Part shown: positions 10,369-20,716 of the stretch, one piece after another
How positions within the stretch are numbered: the stretch's first letter is position 1
Layout: each line of letters opens with the position of its first letter
Assembly: GCA_945864145.1 (NCBI GenBank)
Contig: CAMBAN010000002.1
Span: forward strand, 1-64,000
Source: an uncultured Lachnospiraceae bacterium
GTDB taxonomy: Bacteria; Bacillota; Clostridia; Lachnospirales; Lachnospiraceae
DNA: 64,000 bases
Direction: 5' to 3'
Position numbers and translations under genes: made by a program
Notes under the pieces: generated by a model
Told to the model about the DNA's origin: nothing
Databases searched by the model: none
What the model saw: the letters and a program-made list of their open reading frames with translations, nothing else

Positions 10369-10644
10369 TTATTCCCCCTGATTGTCCTTTTTTTGGTCTT
10401 TTGTCATGTCAGTCATGGCATGAATTTTCTTTAAGGTTACAAAAAATAAAATACTGGTAATACCGGCTCCTACTGCCGCTTCTGTTATTGCAAGGTCCGG
10501 AGACTCTAACAATATCCATATGATGGACATAATCAGACTGTAGGACATGAAAATAATGATAGAATTGAGCAGGTTCTTGGAAAAGGTAACAGAAACTGCA
10601 CAAACAATTAGAAAAATAAATAAAATTCCCTGAAATACCTGCAT
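10369..10644 (-). CDS. MbhD/DUF4040-like subunit
   Basis: VTFSKNLLNSIIIFMSYSLIMSIIWILLESPDLAITEAAVGAGITSILFFVTLKK. Confidence 0.8.
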   Translation of the reverse strand: MQVFQGILFIFLIVCAVSVTFSKNLLNSIIIFMSYSLIMSIIWILLESPDLAITEAAVGAGITSILFFVTLKKIHAMTDMTKDQKKDNQGE

Positions 10645-10980
10645 TTACTCTTCCCCCTTGTCTATTTCACATTCCTTTTCTATTTCTTCATTGGTACTGA
10701 CCTCAAAGCGTGCTACCATATGGGAAGCCACCGGTGAAGCAAACCACAAAAAGACTACCACAAGTATCATTTTTACAGAGGTAAAGTTAAACCCGGAAAA
10801 TATCACAAGTCCCAGCATACAAAGCGCAATCCCAAGGGTATCTCCCAGTGCAGCCGCATGCATCCTGTTCAAAACATATTTGTAATGAAATACGCCAAAC
10901 AGCTCAATCCCAAATACTGTCAATCCTCCAAGTAAAAAAGCGGCTCCTACCAAAAAACGTATCCACTCAAGTATGGCCAT
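10645..10980 (-). CDS. MrpG/MbhC-like subunit
   Basis: From MAILEWIRFLVGAAFLLGG (ATG, complement of 10978-10980); ALGDTLGIALCMLGLVIFSG MnhG pattern. ORF-track start (11037) is probably too long. Confidence 0.8.
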   Translation of the reverse strand: MAILEWIRFLVGAAFLLGGLTVFGIELFGVFHYKYVLNRMHAAALGDTLGIALCMLGLVIFSGFNFTSVKMILVVVFLWFASPVASHMVARFEVSTNEEIEKECEIDKGEE

Positions 10981-11287
10981 TTTCCTTCTCCTCCTTCTTT
11001 TTCTTTTCTGCATATACACCCATATATACCTTTGCAAGTAAGGTCACTGCCAAAAAAGAAATCATGGCGTAGATAATACAGATATCCACTAAATAGCCTT
11101 CTTCCATTTTGATTGCCAAAATAGCAATGATAACCATTGTCATGGTGCCCATCATATTAACTGCAACAATTCTATCTGCAATCCTTGGACCTTTGATTGC
11201 CCTTACCAGACATAAGATGACCATAAATGCCAGGATAATCGGCACAACGGTAAATAGCCCCTGATAACCTGTTTCAAGTAGTGTCAT
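10967..11287 (-). CDS. MrpF/MbhB-like subunit
   Basis: LVRAIKGPRIADRIVAVNMMGTMTMVIIAILAI, MnhF signature. Confidence 0.82.
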   Translation of the reverse strand: MTLLETGYQGLFTVVPIILAFMVILCLVRAIKGPRIADRIVAVNMMGTMTMVIIAILAIKMEEGYLVDICIIYAMISFLAVTLLAKVYMGVYAEKKKKEEKENGHT

Positions 11288-11304
11288 TCTGCTCCCCCTT
11301 CCTT

Positions 11305-11763
11305 TTATACATCCATTTTCTGTAAAAGCTTTACAAAAACAGAGTCTTCTATGCCCTCTGCAAAGCTTTTATCCAGACAATGTACGACAAATTCGTTTCC
11401 TTCGATTGCTACTGTAATCGTACCCGGTGTCAGAGTAATGGAATTTGCCAAAAGACACCTTCCCATATTTGTTTTTAAATTTGTTTGGAAATGAATGATA
11501 GCAGGCTCTGCAACATAATCAGAGGAAAGCATCAGTTTCATGGTGGTAAAATTTGCTTTTACAATTTCTACCACCAGAAACCAAAGATATTCCACCATAT
11601 AGCCTGCTCTTTTGAAAATACGGATTTCTTTTTTGATACTATAATCCATAAATTTACAGATGAACCAGTACATACACGCCGAAATGACCAGTCCAAAAAT
11701 CGTGATTTCTAAAGTAATGCGTCCATTGAAAATAACCCATAACACAAAAAACAAGATATACAT
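11305..11763 (-). CDS. MrpE/MbhA-like subunit
   Basis: MYILFFVLWVIFNG... with LANSITLTPGTITVAIEGNEFVVHCLD; start refined to ATG at 11763 with upstream GGAGG. Confidence 0.82.
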   Translation of the reverse strand: MYILFFVLWVIFNGRITLEITIFGLVISACMYWFICKFMDYSIKKEIRIFKRAGYMVEYLWFLVVEIVKANFTTMKLMLSSDYVAEPAIIHFQTNLKTNMGRCLLANSITLTPGTITVAIEGNEFVVHCLDKSFAEGIEDSVFVKLLQKMDV

Positions 11764-11798
11764 AGTTACCTCCACCCCTCATCTATGATACACAAACA

Positions 11799-12437
11799 TT
11801 AGCGGTAAATAATATATTTATAGATAGGATTACCCATTGATGAGAATTTCTCCTCATATTCTGTCATGATGTTTCCCTCACACATTTTTTCATCATGATG
11901 TAAATCTCTCGTGACTGCCTCAAGCTTCCAGCCTGCAGGCTCTAATTCTTCCAATGCAAAATCAAACAGCCCCTGATTATCTGTTTTGAACTCCAATCTG
12001 CCGTCCTTTTGTAAAAACCGGTCATAGCGCGCCAAAAATTCTTTAGAAGGAAGCCTTCTTTTTGCATGCCTGTCCTTTGGCCATGGGTCAGAAAAATTCA
12101 AATAGATTTTTGCAATTTCTTCTTTTTCAAATACTTCACAAATATCTTCTGCATCCATACGGATAAATCTTAAGTTCGGAAGCTCCTGCTGCTCCATTTT
12201 CTGAATTGCCCGTAAAAGTACCGTAGAATACTTTTCAATCCCAAGATAATTAATATCCGGATGCGCTGCTGCCATATCCATCATAAATCTGCCTTTTCCC
12301 ATACCAATTTCTATATGAATCGGATTGCTGTTTCCAAATATTTCCTTCCAGTTTCCCTTTTGTTTCTCCGGCTCATGAATGACAAAACGACTGTCTGCAA
12401 TTACTTCTCTCGAGCCTGTTACATTACGTAAGCGCAT
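11799..12437 (-). CDS. trmB: tRNA (guanine-N7-)-methyltransferase
   Basis: IEIGMGKGRFMMDMAAAHPDINYLGIEKYSTVLLRA and LNFSDPWPKDRHAKRRL; start refined to MRLRNV. Confidence 0.93.
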   Translation of the reverse strand: MRLRNVTGSREVIADSRFVIHEPEKQKGNWKEIFGNSNPIHIEIGMGKGRFMMDMAAAHPDINYLGIEKYSTVLLRAIQKMEQQELPNLRFIRMDAEDICEVFEKEEIAKIYLNFSDPWPKDRHAKRRLPSKEFLARYDRFLQKDGRLEFKTDNQGLFDFALEELEPAGWKLEAVTRDLHHDEKMCEGNIMTEYEEKFSSMGNPIYKYIIYR

Positions 12438-12637
12438 ATTCAACCTCCTATTTTGCTCTTTGCGTAATTTTGCACAAATATGCATACACTTTTATTGTAC
12501 CGCTTATGTAACCGTTTGTCACAACAAATTTTGTAATATCTTTCAATATTATTTTCCCTAAAAATGGTATACAATAAATGCATATGAATTTTTAAACCTG
12601 ATTGATGACTCGGATACGAGTCAGGAGGACAACTATC

Positions 12638-14197
12638 ATGCATCATAAGTTTATGACAAAAAGAACAGCTCTTTGTACAGCTGCCTTTTGCCTTACTCTT
12701 CTGCTTCCTATTACAACAGTTGCAGAAAATACCTATATGGAAGAAATGGAAGCACGAAAGGAGCTTCCCATAGAGTCTGACTCTTATGAGAACTGGCCTG
12801 AGGGACCAAAAATCGGGGCTGAGGCTGCTATCTTAATGGAAATGACTACTCATACGATTTTATATGCTAAAAATATAGATGAAAAAATGTACCCGGCAAG
12901 CACCACCAAGATTTTAACATCACTGATTGCCGCACAAAATTGTTCGTTAGATGAGACTGTGACCTTTTCTACCAGGGCTGTCTATGATGTGCCAAGGGAT
13001 GCCTCAAATATGGGAATGGATGCCGGTGAAGTGCTTACCATGGAGCAGGCTCTTTATGGTGTACTTGTTGCTTCTGCAAATGAAGCTGCTTCCGCAGTCG
13101 GTGAGCACGTAGCACAAAAGCTGGGTTATGATGCCACACCGGAAGCTTTTGCTGCTCTCATGAATGAAAAGGCTGCTTCGCTTGGCTGTAAAAACTCTCA
13201 CTTTGTGAATGCCAATGGCTTGTTTGATGAAAATCACTATACCTCTGCCTATGATTTAGCATTGATTGGTTGTGAGTTTTTCCAGAATGAAATGCTTTGC
13301 CAGATGTCATCTACTTCCTCTTATCATATTCCTGCTACCGCAAGGCAGCCTGATGATATCTGGATCAGCTCAAAAAATAAACTTTACAAGGGAAAAGAAT
13401 ACGCCTATGAATATTTACTGGGCAGTAAGACAGGCTATGTAGACAATGCAAGGCAGACTCTTGTTTCTGCTGCCGAAAAAGACGGCATAAAGCTTGTCTG
13501 CGTCGTCTTTAAGGAAGAAAGCCCTTACCAGTTTGCAGATACGGTTACTTTATTTGATTACGGCTTTTCAAACTTTCACAAGCTTTCTATTGCTGAAAAG
13601 GAAACAAAATATAATATAGATAATAAAGATTCTTTTTCTACAGATCATGATTTATTTGGAGACTCTGCACCACTGATTTCCTTAGACGAAGAGGCTTGTG
13701 TCATTATCCCTAGGGATGCCTCTTTTTCTGACCTGACCTCTACGATTTCCTATGAGTCTGAGGTCAACGATGATAATACGATTGCTACCATTGTGTATGA
13801 TTATTATGGACAGACCGTCGGAAGCTGTCCTGTTTACTATCATAATAATACAGAAAGCTTTGTTTTTGATTCTTTGGAAAATGCTCCGGAACCGGAAACT
13901 ACTATGGATGGTGAAAACTCCTCCAAAACTGCACTTTCACAAAATGTTATTTTTGTAAATGTAAAAAAAGTCCTGTTTATCCTGATAGGCATCGGTGTTC
14001 TTATTTGGCTTGTCAGCACTTTGATTTCTCTTTTTAACAGCTACAATTTCAGTACAAAGGGAGAAAGCAAACGCAGACGTCGTGACCGCTTGAAAGAAAA
14101 ACGTGCTACAAGGAAAAAGCAGCGTGCGCAGGCAAAAGCCCGTAAGCGACTACTAAAACAACGCAGAAATGCCTACAAAAAAAGAAAAAAATCTTAG
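12638..14197 (+). CDS. D-alanyl-D-alanine carboxypeptidase (peptidase S11, DacF-like)
   Basis: MYPASTTKILTSLIAAQN (SxxK), SANEAASAVGEHVA (SxN), GSKTGYVDNARQTLV (KTG). RBS AGGAGG upstream of ATG 12638. C-terminal TM and Lys/Arg-rich tail. Confidence 0.9.
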   Translation: MHHKFMTKRTALCTAAFCLTLLLPITTVAENTYMEEMEARKELPIESDSYENWPEGPKIGAEAAILMEMTTHTILYAKNIDEKMYPASTTKILTSLIAAQNCSLDETVTFSTRAVYDVPRDASNMGMDAGEVLTMEQALYGVLVASANEAASAVGEHVAQKLGYDATPEAFAALMNEKAASLGCKNSHFVNANGLFDENHYTSAYDLALIGCEFFQNEMLCQMSSTSSYHIPATARQPDDIWISSKNKLYKGKEYAYEYLLGSKTGYVDNARQTLVSAAEKDGIKLVCVVFKEESPYQFADTVTLFDYGFSNFHKLSIAEKETKYNIDNKDSFSTDHDLFGDSAPLISLDEEACVIIPRDASFSDLTSTISYESEVNDDNTIATIVYDYYGQTVGSCPVYYHNNTESFVFDSLENAPEPETTMDGENSSKTALSQNVIFVNVKKVLFILIGIGVLIWLVSTLISLFNSYNFSTKGESKRRRRDRLKEKRATRKKQRAQAKARKRLLKQRRNAYKKRKKS

Positions 14198-14214
14198 ATT
14201 TTTTTCTTTTTTTG
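14176..14214. terminator. 39-bp perfect inverted repeat at the junction of convergent genes (possible bidirectional terminator)
   Basis: CAAAAAAAGAAAAAAATCT-T-AGATTTTTTTCTTTTTTTG, 19-bp perfect arms; stop codons of both convergent ORFs lie at the centre. Confidence 0.6.
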
Positions 14215-15171
14215 CTCTCGTATTCTTTTTTCCCGTTCTTTGCGGATAAGCTTTGCCTGCTCCTTTTTTTCAAAAAGGACGTCTACCTCTTCTTTTGAGA
14301 TGACCTTCATGGTTTTTACTGCATAAGCATGATTTTCTATGTTTTTTCGAATTCTGATTTTTCCCTTCAGATATCCATGTTTTTCACAATAGGAAATGGC
14401 ATAATAATGCTTTCCATTATTCATAGTGAACCAGTCTGTCTTCTTTTTGGTTGATTTCCCACAAAGATAACACCTGGTAGATATGATATCCTTATCCTGC
14501 ATAATTTCAGTTCTGTCCTCAAAGGCTCTTGAAATATACTTTTCATAATCATTGAAGATAATTTTTACTTCATCTTCTTTTGTTTTTGGCACATGATAAA
14601 TATCATAAGACAAATTTGTATAAAGCTCAGGTTCTTTTAGATATTCCATGATTTTTGCCGTATAATATGCGTCACTGTCCGCTCTGTGAAATGCTATTTT
14701 TTTCTCAATTTGCAAATAATCTATAGCATAAGCCAAGGTACGCCTTTTCTTTTTATCCTCATATGCTATACTAAAAAGCTTTTGGATATCATAATAGGGA
14801 ATCGGTTTATCTGACAAGGGCGGCAGCTTGTAGAAATCCAGATTGCGCTGCAGTTCAAACAAATCCAAATCACCCCATGTGCAAAAAACAGCGTCCTCAC
14901 CACACCAGGCTAAAAAATCTGTAGCTACCTCCTTAAAGGTACGACAATCCGCAAGCTCTTCTATGTTTAAATGAATGAGCTCTCCTGTAATCTGGTTCAT
15001 GCTTTGATACACCTGTGGTTTTATCAGCTCATGAAACACATCTGTCTGTTCTCTGTTCTTATTTAATTTGATTGCACCTATCTCTACAATTTCAAATAAT
15101 AGTGGACTTTCCTTTTTTGTCTTACTGTCGCAAGCCTGATTCCACTCCAAATCCAGAACAATATAATTCAC
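14194..15171 (-). CDS. 3'-5' exonuclease (DEDD/DnaQ-like, KapD-like)
   Basis: VNYIVLDLEWNQ (ExoI), FCTWGDLDL, IAFHRADSDAYYTAKIM (ExoIII-like). GTG start at 15171 with upstream AAAGGAG. Confidence 0.8.
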   Translation of the reverse strand: MNYIVLDLEWNQACDSKTKKESPLLFEIVEIGAIKLNKNREQTDVFHELIKPQVYQSMNQITGELIHLNIEELADCRTFKEVATDFLAWCGEDAVFCTWGDLDLFELQRNLDFYKLPPLSDKPIPYYDIQKLFSIAYEDKKKRRTLAYAIDYLQIEKKIAFHRADSDAYYTAKIMEYLKEPELYTNLSYDIYHVPKTKEDEVKIIFNDYEKYISRAFEDRTEIMQDKDIISTRCYLCGKSTKKKTDWFTMNNGKHYYAISYCEKHGYLKGKIRIRKNIENHAYAVKTMKVISKEEVDVLFEKKEQAKLIRKEREKRIREQKKKKI

Positions 15172-15319
15172 AGTTCTGCTCCTTTGTACCTTATTTCTAC
15201 TCGGTAAATATAGCATAATTTAAAGGTTTCTACAATATCGGAAACAAGCGGCTATAAAAAATCGAAGGAAGCTATTCTAAAAAATTAAAATACTCCCTCC
15301 GATTATTGATTCTTTTTGT

Positions 15320-16783
15320 TTATTTCTCAATTGCCTGTAACTGTTTTGCCAATGCCTCAATATTTCCTAATACTTCTCGACAACTACGCATATTATTTAC
15401 TGTATTTTCTGAGGTACGAAGTCCTTCTGCCGAAGAAGCCGCTACCTCCTCACTGGTAGCTGAAAGATGAGTAATATTTTCCAAAATAACTTCTGTTGCC
15501 TGGGTAATCTCTTTGATGATATTATCCACATTATTGATATTTTCTACCAGATTTTTTGTTTCTGTATCAACAGATTCGAATTTTTCTCTTGTATCTTCGA
15601 TTAATCCTGTCTGTTTTGTTACGGATTCTACCGATTTATCAATACTTTCATTCGCAACCTTCGTATCAGCACTAAGCTCATTGATGATGTTTGTGATGTT
15701 ATTGGAAGCATCCTTTGTCTGTTCCGAAAGTTGTCTGATTTCGTCAGCGACAACAGCAAAGCCTTTTCCTGCTTCTCCGGCTCTTGCTGCTTCTATGGAA
15801 GCATTTAGCGCAAGGAGATTGGTCTGATTGGAAATGCTGACAATAGAGTTTACAAAATCCTGTACGGCTTCTACCTTTTTAGTCAGTCGTTCAATAGTCT
15901 GGGCGGTATTATTACTTGCATCTTCTACAATTTCTGCCTGTGCCTTTAACTGTCTGACTGCCTGTGTACCCTCTGTAATCAACTGTTCTGCTTTCTTAGA
16001 GGATGCAATCATGGAAACAGTACCTTCTTCTGCCTTTTCCGTAACCTGTTGGATGGAAGAACACATAGAAGCCTGCTTTTGAATTGCTTCTGCCGTGCTC
16101 TCGGTGCTTTCTGCAATATTATTCATAGAGAAATTACTTGTTTCAACGCTGGAATCTAATTCATCCAACATGGTCGTTGCACTTTCAAAATTCTGCATAA
16201 TCTGTTCTGCAGTATTTCTCATTGTTTGATTATTTTCTTTGTTTGTTGCCAATGCCTCATTAATGACATCCATGTTTTCCCGTGTAAACGCAATGAGTAA
16301 TTTGGTAATTTTTACAGATGAGTAAAAGGTTAAGCATAGTACCAAAATAGATAAGAACTCATCTGCACTTATTTGTCCAAGTTCTATAGATCTCTTAATT
16401 AGTCTGATAATATTTGCAATTAAGGCAATGCTATTTCCCGCTATTATTATTTTTTCATTTAAGTAAATAATCGCTGCAAATAAAATCGGGAACACATATA
16501 CATAGATTCCGTTTGTTGAATTAAACAAGTCAGCAACAAAATAAACCACTGTTCCTGCAAGCAGCATAACTACACCACATTTTTTAGTTTCCTTTTCCTT
16601 TAAATAAATAATCTGAATGATAATAAATGCTAAAACTGCTGCAATAAACTGATTTAGTACTGCATAAGTTTTCTTCCCATCTATAGCAATGGCAAGTCCT
16701 AATGTTACCATCATATACAATAGGAAAATTGACAATATGTTTTTTACTACTAAATTGGCTCTTCTAAATTGTTCTTTTGTCAT
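15320..16783 (-). CDS. Methyl-accepting chemotaxis protein with multi-TM N-terminus
   Basis: Signalling-tip motif [41 protein letters not shown]. Confidence 0.92.
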   Translation of the reverse strand: MTKEQFRRANLVVKNILSIFLLYMMVTLGLAIAIDGKKTYAVLNQFIAAVLAFIIIQIIYLKEKETKKCGVVMLLAGTVVYFVADLFNSTNGIYVYVFPILFAAIIYLNEKIIIAGNSIALIANIIRLIKRSIELGQISADEFLSILVLCLTFYSSVKITKLLIAFTRENMDVINEALATNKENNQTMRNTAEQIMQNFESATTMLDELDSSVETSNFSMNNIAESTESTAEAIQKQASMCSSIQQVTEKAEEGTVSMIASSKKAEQLITEGTQAVRQLKAQAEIVEDASNNTAQTIERLTKKVEAVQDFVNSIVSISNQTNLLALNASIEAARAGEAGKGFAVVADEIRQLSEQTKDASNNITNIINELSADTKVANESIDKSVESVTKQTGLIEDTREKFESVDTETKNLVENINNVDNIIKEITQATEVILENITHLSATSEEVAASSAEGLRTSENTVNNMRSCREVLGNIEALAKQLQAIEK

Positions 16784-16815
16784 AGAAAATCCTCCATTTC
16801 GGTTCTTCCGTTCTC

Positions 16816-18567
16816 TTATAAGCTGACAAACCTATCTGCCTCGCTCTTTAGTTTTCCGGCAATTTCATTATTACTTTCCATTTGTGTGGAAATCTGACTG
16901 ATTTCATCTACCAGCTCATTGGTATTGACTGCTGCCGTTGTTACTGCATTTGCACTTTCTTCCACTGCTGTTGTAATTGTTTGAATAGAATCTGTAATTT
17001 CCGATACAATTGTATTCAAATTACCTGCCATACTATTAAACTGGCTGACTACCTCATTCACATGGATAGAATCATCTCTGTACTGTTTTCCACTTGCTAC
17101 AAATCTATCATAATCCGGCAATACGTTTTCATTCAGATACGTAACAATACCCTCCGAATGCTTTGCCAGCTCATGTACTGCGCTTATAACCATATTATTG
17201 ATATTTTGAATGTTACTTGCCGTTTCTCTACTGGAGTCTGCCAGTTGTCTGATTTCTTCTGCAACGACCGCAAAGCCTTTTCCTGCTTCTCCGGCTCTTG
17301 CTGCTTCAATCGATGCATTTAAGGAAAGCATATTGGTCTGTGAAGAAATACTTAAAATTTCACCCGTTAAATCGTTTACCTTATCTACACTCTTTGCATC
17401 CTCCATCGCTTTATTTAACGCAGCAACAATGGTCGCAATGATTTCACTTGTATGGTCTTTATTTTCTATGGCTGTCTTTTCCAGCTCACTTGCTCTTGCA
17501 TTCATTTCATCTGCATAAGCCAGTAATTCCTTAGAAGCCTCGGCCAGCTCTTTTACATTCTCACCAACATTTCCTGTGTTTGTATTTACATTTACCGCTG
17601 TTGCAGAAACCTCCTCCATAGAGGCAGACAGCTGTTCCATTGCAGCGGAAATATCACAGGAACTGGAATTTGCACTTGTCACATTCTCTGTAACCTGACC
17701 AACAATAGTATCCAATTCCTTCGAACTATTGGTAATCTGCATCATTGTATTATCCAGAGTTTCAATAAAGGTATCGATACCTTTTGCAAGCTGACCGATT
17801 TCATCCTTTCCTTCCTCTGCAATTCTCTTTGTCAAATCACCCTGTCTATTGTTAATGGCGGTTACCATTTCACTCAGTTTATGATTCATATTTTCTATTG
17901 GTTTTACCAATTCGATAATACAGAGATAAATAGTTATCAAAGAAAATATCAGACCAATTACTAATACCACTCCACTAATAGTTCTTGCACGATTAAAAGT
18001 GTTTTCACTTTCTGCAATGGCTTCCTGCATATCTACTCTGTTCATGGCAACCATTTCATTAAAAATAACTGTCAGTTCGTCTCCAATTTCTGTGAGTGTT
18101 CCATTGACAAGTGCTGTAGCATCCTCATCCTTATTGGTTGCACTATAAGTAATTACCTGTGTTAAAGTTGCTTCAAATTCACCAAAAATTGCTTCTGTTT
18201 CTTCAAAATTTGCTTTTTCTTCTTCATCCAAAAGTGCTTTATAATTTGCCATTGCTTCTGTAATATCTGCATAAGCCTCATCTACTTCTGCTTCCAGTTT
18301 TCTCATGGTTGCATCATCAGGTGCCAAAATATGTGCATTTGCAATGCGTTGCAAATTTTCAAAATCCTTTGCAATATCTCCAATATACATAATAGACATT
18401 GCATGGTCATTGGAAATATCTCTTGTTTCAGTCATGATATCCCGCATACCATCATTGTTTACCAGACTTATAACAATCATTAAAATGGCAATCAGGATAA
18501 CCGGACCCATGATTTTCATTCTGACACTTATGTCTTTTAATTTTCTTTTTTTCATTTTAATAACCAT
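16816..18567 (-). CDS. Methyl-accepting chemotaxis protein (four-helix-bundle-type sensor)
   Basis: [45 protein letters not shown]-like segment after the second TM. Confidence 0.92.
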   Translation of the reverse strand: MVIKMKKRKLKDISVRMKIMGPVILIAILMIVISLVNNDGMRDIMTETRDISNDHAMSIMYIGDIAKDFENLQRIANAHILAPDDATMRKLEAEVDEAYADITEAMANYKALLDEEEKANFEETEAIFGEFEATLTQVITYSATNKDEDATALVNGTLTEIGDELTVIFNEMVAMNRVDMQEAIAESENTFNRARTISGVVLVIGLIFSLITIYLCIIELVKPIENMNHKLSEMVTAINNRQGDLTKRIAEEGKDEIGQLAKGIDTFIETLDNTMMQITNSSKELDTIVGQVTENVTSANSSSCDISAAMEQLSASMEEVSATAVNVNTNTGNVGENVKELAEASKELLAYADEMNARASELEKTAIENKDHTSEIIATIVAALNKAMEDAKSVDKVNDLTGEILSISSQTNMLSLNASIEAARAGEAGKGFAVVAEEIRQLADSSRETASNIQNINNMVISAVHELAKHSEGIVTYLNENVLPDYDRFVASGKQYRDDSIHVNEVVSQFNSMAGNLNTIVSEITDSIQTITTAVEESANAVTTAAVNTNELVDEISQISTQMESNNEIAGKLKSEADRFVSL

Positions 18568-18579
18568 ATCCTTTCCACA

Positions 18580-18618
18580 GCCTGCAAGCCTTCAGGTACT
18601 TTAGTACCTTGCGCAGGC
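18580..18618 (-). promoter_or_regulatory. Nested inverted-repeat leader upstream of a chemoreceptor gene
   Basis: Minus strand GCCTGC-GCA-AGGTAC-TAAA-GTACCT-GAAGGCTT-GCAGGC, then an RBS-like GGAAAGGATATG. Confidence 0.4.
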
Positions 18619-18667
18619 AGGCACAAAGTTTGAAACAAAATGTTCAAAATCCCGGTTTATAAATCTG

Positions 18668-20695
18668 CTAAAACTTAAATTTGCCAATCAGGTCATTTAA
18701 TGTTGCAGCCTGAGCCGCAAGCTCTTCACTGGTTGCTGAGCTTTCCTGAGCTACTGCTGAGTTATCAGAAATGCTGCGGGAAATATCCTCTATTCTTTCT
18801 TCCATATTTTCCATTCTGTCTGCCTGCTCTACTGCATTATTGGCAGTTTTGTTAATCATTTCACTGATTTTATCTACTGCACCTACAGATTGGTCAAGTG
18901 CCTCTACTACACTCTGTGCAATTTCATTTCCACGCTCTATTTCCTGCGTAGATATATTGATTAAATCTCTTGTATTATTTGCTGCTTTGATACTTGCTTC
19001 TGCCAGTTTGCCAATATCTCCTGCAACAACAGCAAAGCCTCTTCCCACTTCTCCGGCTCTTGCCGCTTCAATTGAAGCATTTAAGGAAAGCATATTCGTC
19101 TGATCTGCAATTTCTTCTATGGTTGCAATGATACCAACCACCTCTTGTGAAGTCTCATAAATTTTGTTCATTGCCTCCATCATGGCATTCATCTGTTCCT
19201 GGTTTTTACGCATCATTTCTGTTACTTCTGCAGTTGCCTTTGCAGCGCTTTCTGCATCCTCTTTGCTTTCATTTACCTGCTCTGTAATGGAACTTGCAGT
19301 TTCTACAATATCATCAACTGCTGCATTTTGATTTGTTGCTCCCTCTGCAAGCATCTGAGAAGCACCGGCAAGTTCATCTGCTCCCTGTCCTACCTGTGAC
19401 GCACTTGTCTGGATTTCCTCCATAACATTGGACATCGATTCCGAAATATTTAACATTGCATCCTTTAAGATTTCAAACTCTCCTACATATTCATTTTTTA
19501 ATTCGATTTTCAGTTTTCCATCCGCCATTTGCCCAAGAACATTTGCAATTTCATTAATATAAAGAATATATTCTTTTAATCGTGTTACTGTCTTTTTTAT
19601 AGAATTGCCTAACTGGCCGATTTCATTTTCCAGTGTAACTTCCATTTCTACATCCAGTTCACCTTCTGCCAGCTTCTTTGCTACATCGTTGAGTTCTTCG
19701 ATTGGTTTTGTTATTTTAAAGGATATTTTTTCTACCTTTTTGAAAATAATTACCAGACTTGCCATGAAGATAATAATTAATGCTACAATCAAAAAAATCA
19801 GTTTTTGGTAATACTGGAAAAAGCCCATGGAAGAAAGCACCATATATCCTGTTTCCCCGATGTCACAGGTATAACCATATTTTTTATCTCCATCGATACG
19901 ATATTTTAAAAAGCTTTCTGCGTGATTCAAAATTGCATTTACAAGCTTATCAGATGCATTAATATTTGCTACATTCTGCTCCAACAATTCTGCTCTTCGA
20001 TGATAAAGCAGATTTCCTTCATTGGAAAACAAAATGACATAGCCATTTCTTCCTATTGTATATCCCTGCATAATTTCATTGATATGTGCCAAAGAAAGGT
20101 CTAATCCTGCCACTCCGAGCACGTTTCCATTATCATCATATATTGGTGTTGCTGCGCTTACTATCTGTGTCCCTGTACTTGCATCTGTGTAAGGCTCTGT
20201 CAAAAAAGTCTTTCCTGTTTCAGTACAAACAAACCAGGCTCTTTGTGTAATTTCAAAATCTGAACCGGATGTAAAACCATCTGACTGAGTTAACACATTT
20301 GCATCCACATCTCCAAGCCATACTGCCATAATATTACTCGGGTCTTTCTGCTGTATGGCAAGCATATAATCATAAACTTTCTGATAGTCACTTTCCTTAG
20401 TGATATTCTCCCCTGACTTTGTGCCGCTTAACAGGTCTTTCACATCCTGATTAACAGCTACCAGCTCTACTATTCTGTTATACTGGTTAAAAAAATCTGT
20501 AAGCTGCCATGCAGCTGACTCAGACTGTAGCGTCAGGATTTCTTTGTTATTGCTTGTTATCTCACTGGCAATCATATAAATTACAATCGTTGCTAACACT
20601 GTAAAAATGATTAAATTACTTTTTCCAATACTGTTAAGTAAATCCCCTGAAATATATTTATGTTTTTCTCTTAAAACTGTCGAAGTTCTACTCAT
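18668..20695 (-). CDS. Methyl-accepting chemotaxis protein with dCache-like extracellular domain
   Basis: Cache-like region ([48 protein letters not shown]), HAMP-like segment, [40 protein letters not shown]. Confidence 0.92.
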   Translation of the reverse strand: MSRTSTVLREKHKYISGDLLNSIGKSNLIIFTVLATIVIYMIASEITSNNKEILTLQSESAAWQLTDFFNQYNRIVELVAVNQDVKDLLSGTKSGENITKESDYQKVYDYMLAIQQKDPSNIMAVWLGDVDANVLTQSDGFTSGSDFEITQRAWFVCTETGKTFLTEPYTDASTGTQIVSAATPIYDDNGNVLGVAGLDLSLAHINEIMQGYTIGRNGYVILFSNEGNLLYHRRAELLEQNVANINASDKLVNAILNHAESFLKYRIDGDKKYGYTCDIGETGYMVLSSMGFFQYYQKLIFLIVALIIIFMASLVIIFKKVEKISFKITKPIEELNDVAKKLAEGELDVEMEVTLENEIGQLGNSIKKTVTRLKEYILYINEIANVLGQMADGKLKIELKNEYVGEFEILKDAMLNISESMSNVMEEIQTSASQVGQGADELAGASQMLAEGATNQNAAVDDIVETASSITEQVNESKEDAESAAKATAEVTEMMRKNQEQMNAMMEAMNKIYETSQEVVGIIATIEEIADQTNMLSLNASIEAARAGEVGRGFAVVAGDIGKLAEASIKAANNTRDLINISTQEIERGNEIAQSVVEALDQSVGAVDKISEMINKTANNAVEQADRMENMEERIEDISRSISDNSAVAQESSATSEELAAQAATLNDLIGKFKF

Positions 20696-20716
20696 TTTTT
20701 GACCCCCATAAATATT

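Noticed and set aside
2670-11763. Calling the cluster a complete NADH dehydrogenase or hydrogenase
   Set aside because: No NuoB/C/D/I-, large/small hydrogenase- or Fe-S-subunit-like ORF is present next to it in the window.
18568-18667. c-di-GMP-I (GEMM) riboswitch before the MCP gene
   Set aside because: The conserved GGCAAACC...GACGCAAAGC core is not present in the transcribed orientation; kept only as an unassigned structured leader.
15513-19103. Antisense ORFs rich in Ser/Ala/Phe across the MCP genes
   Set aside because: Composition is what the reverse strand of conserved MCP coiled-coil coding sequence produces; no independent RBS evidence.
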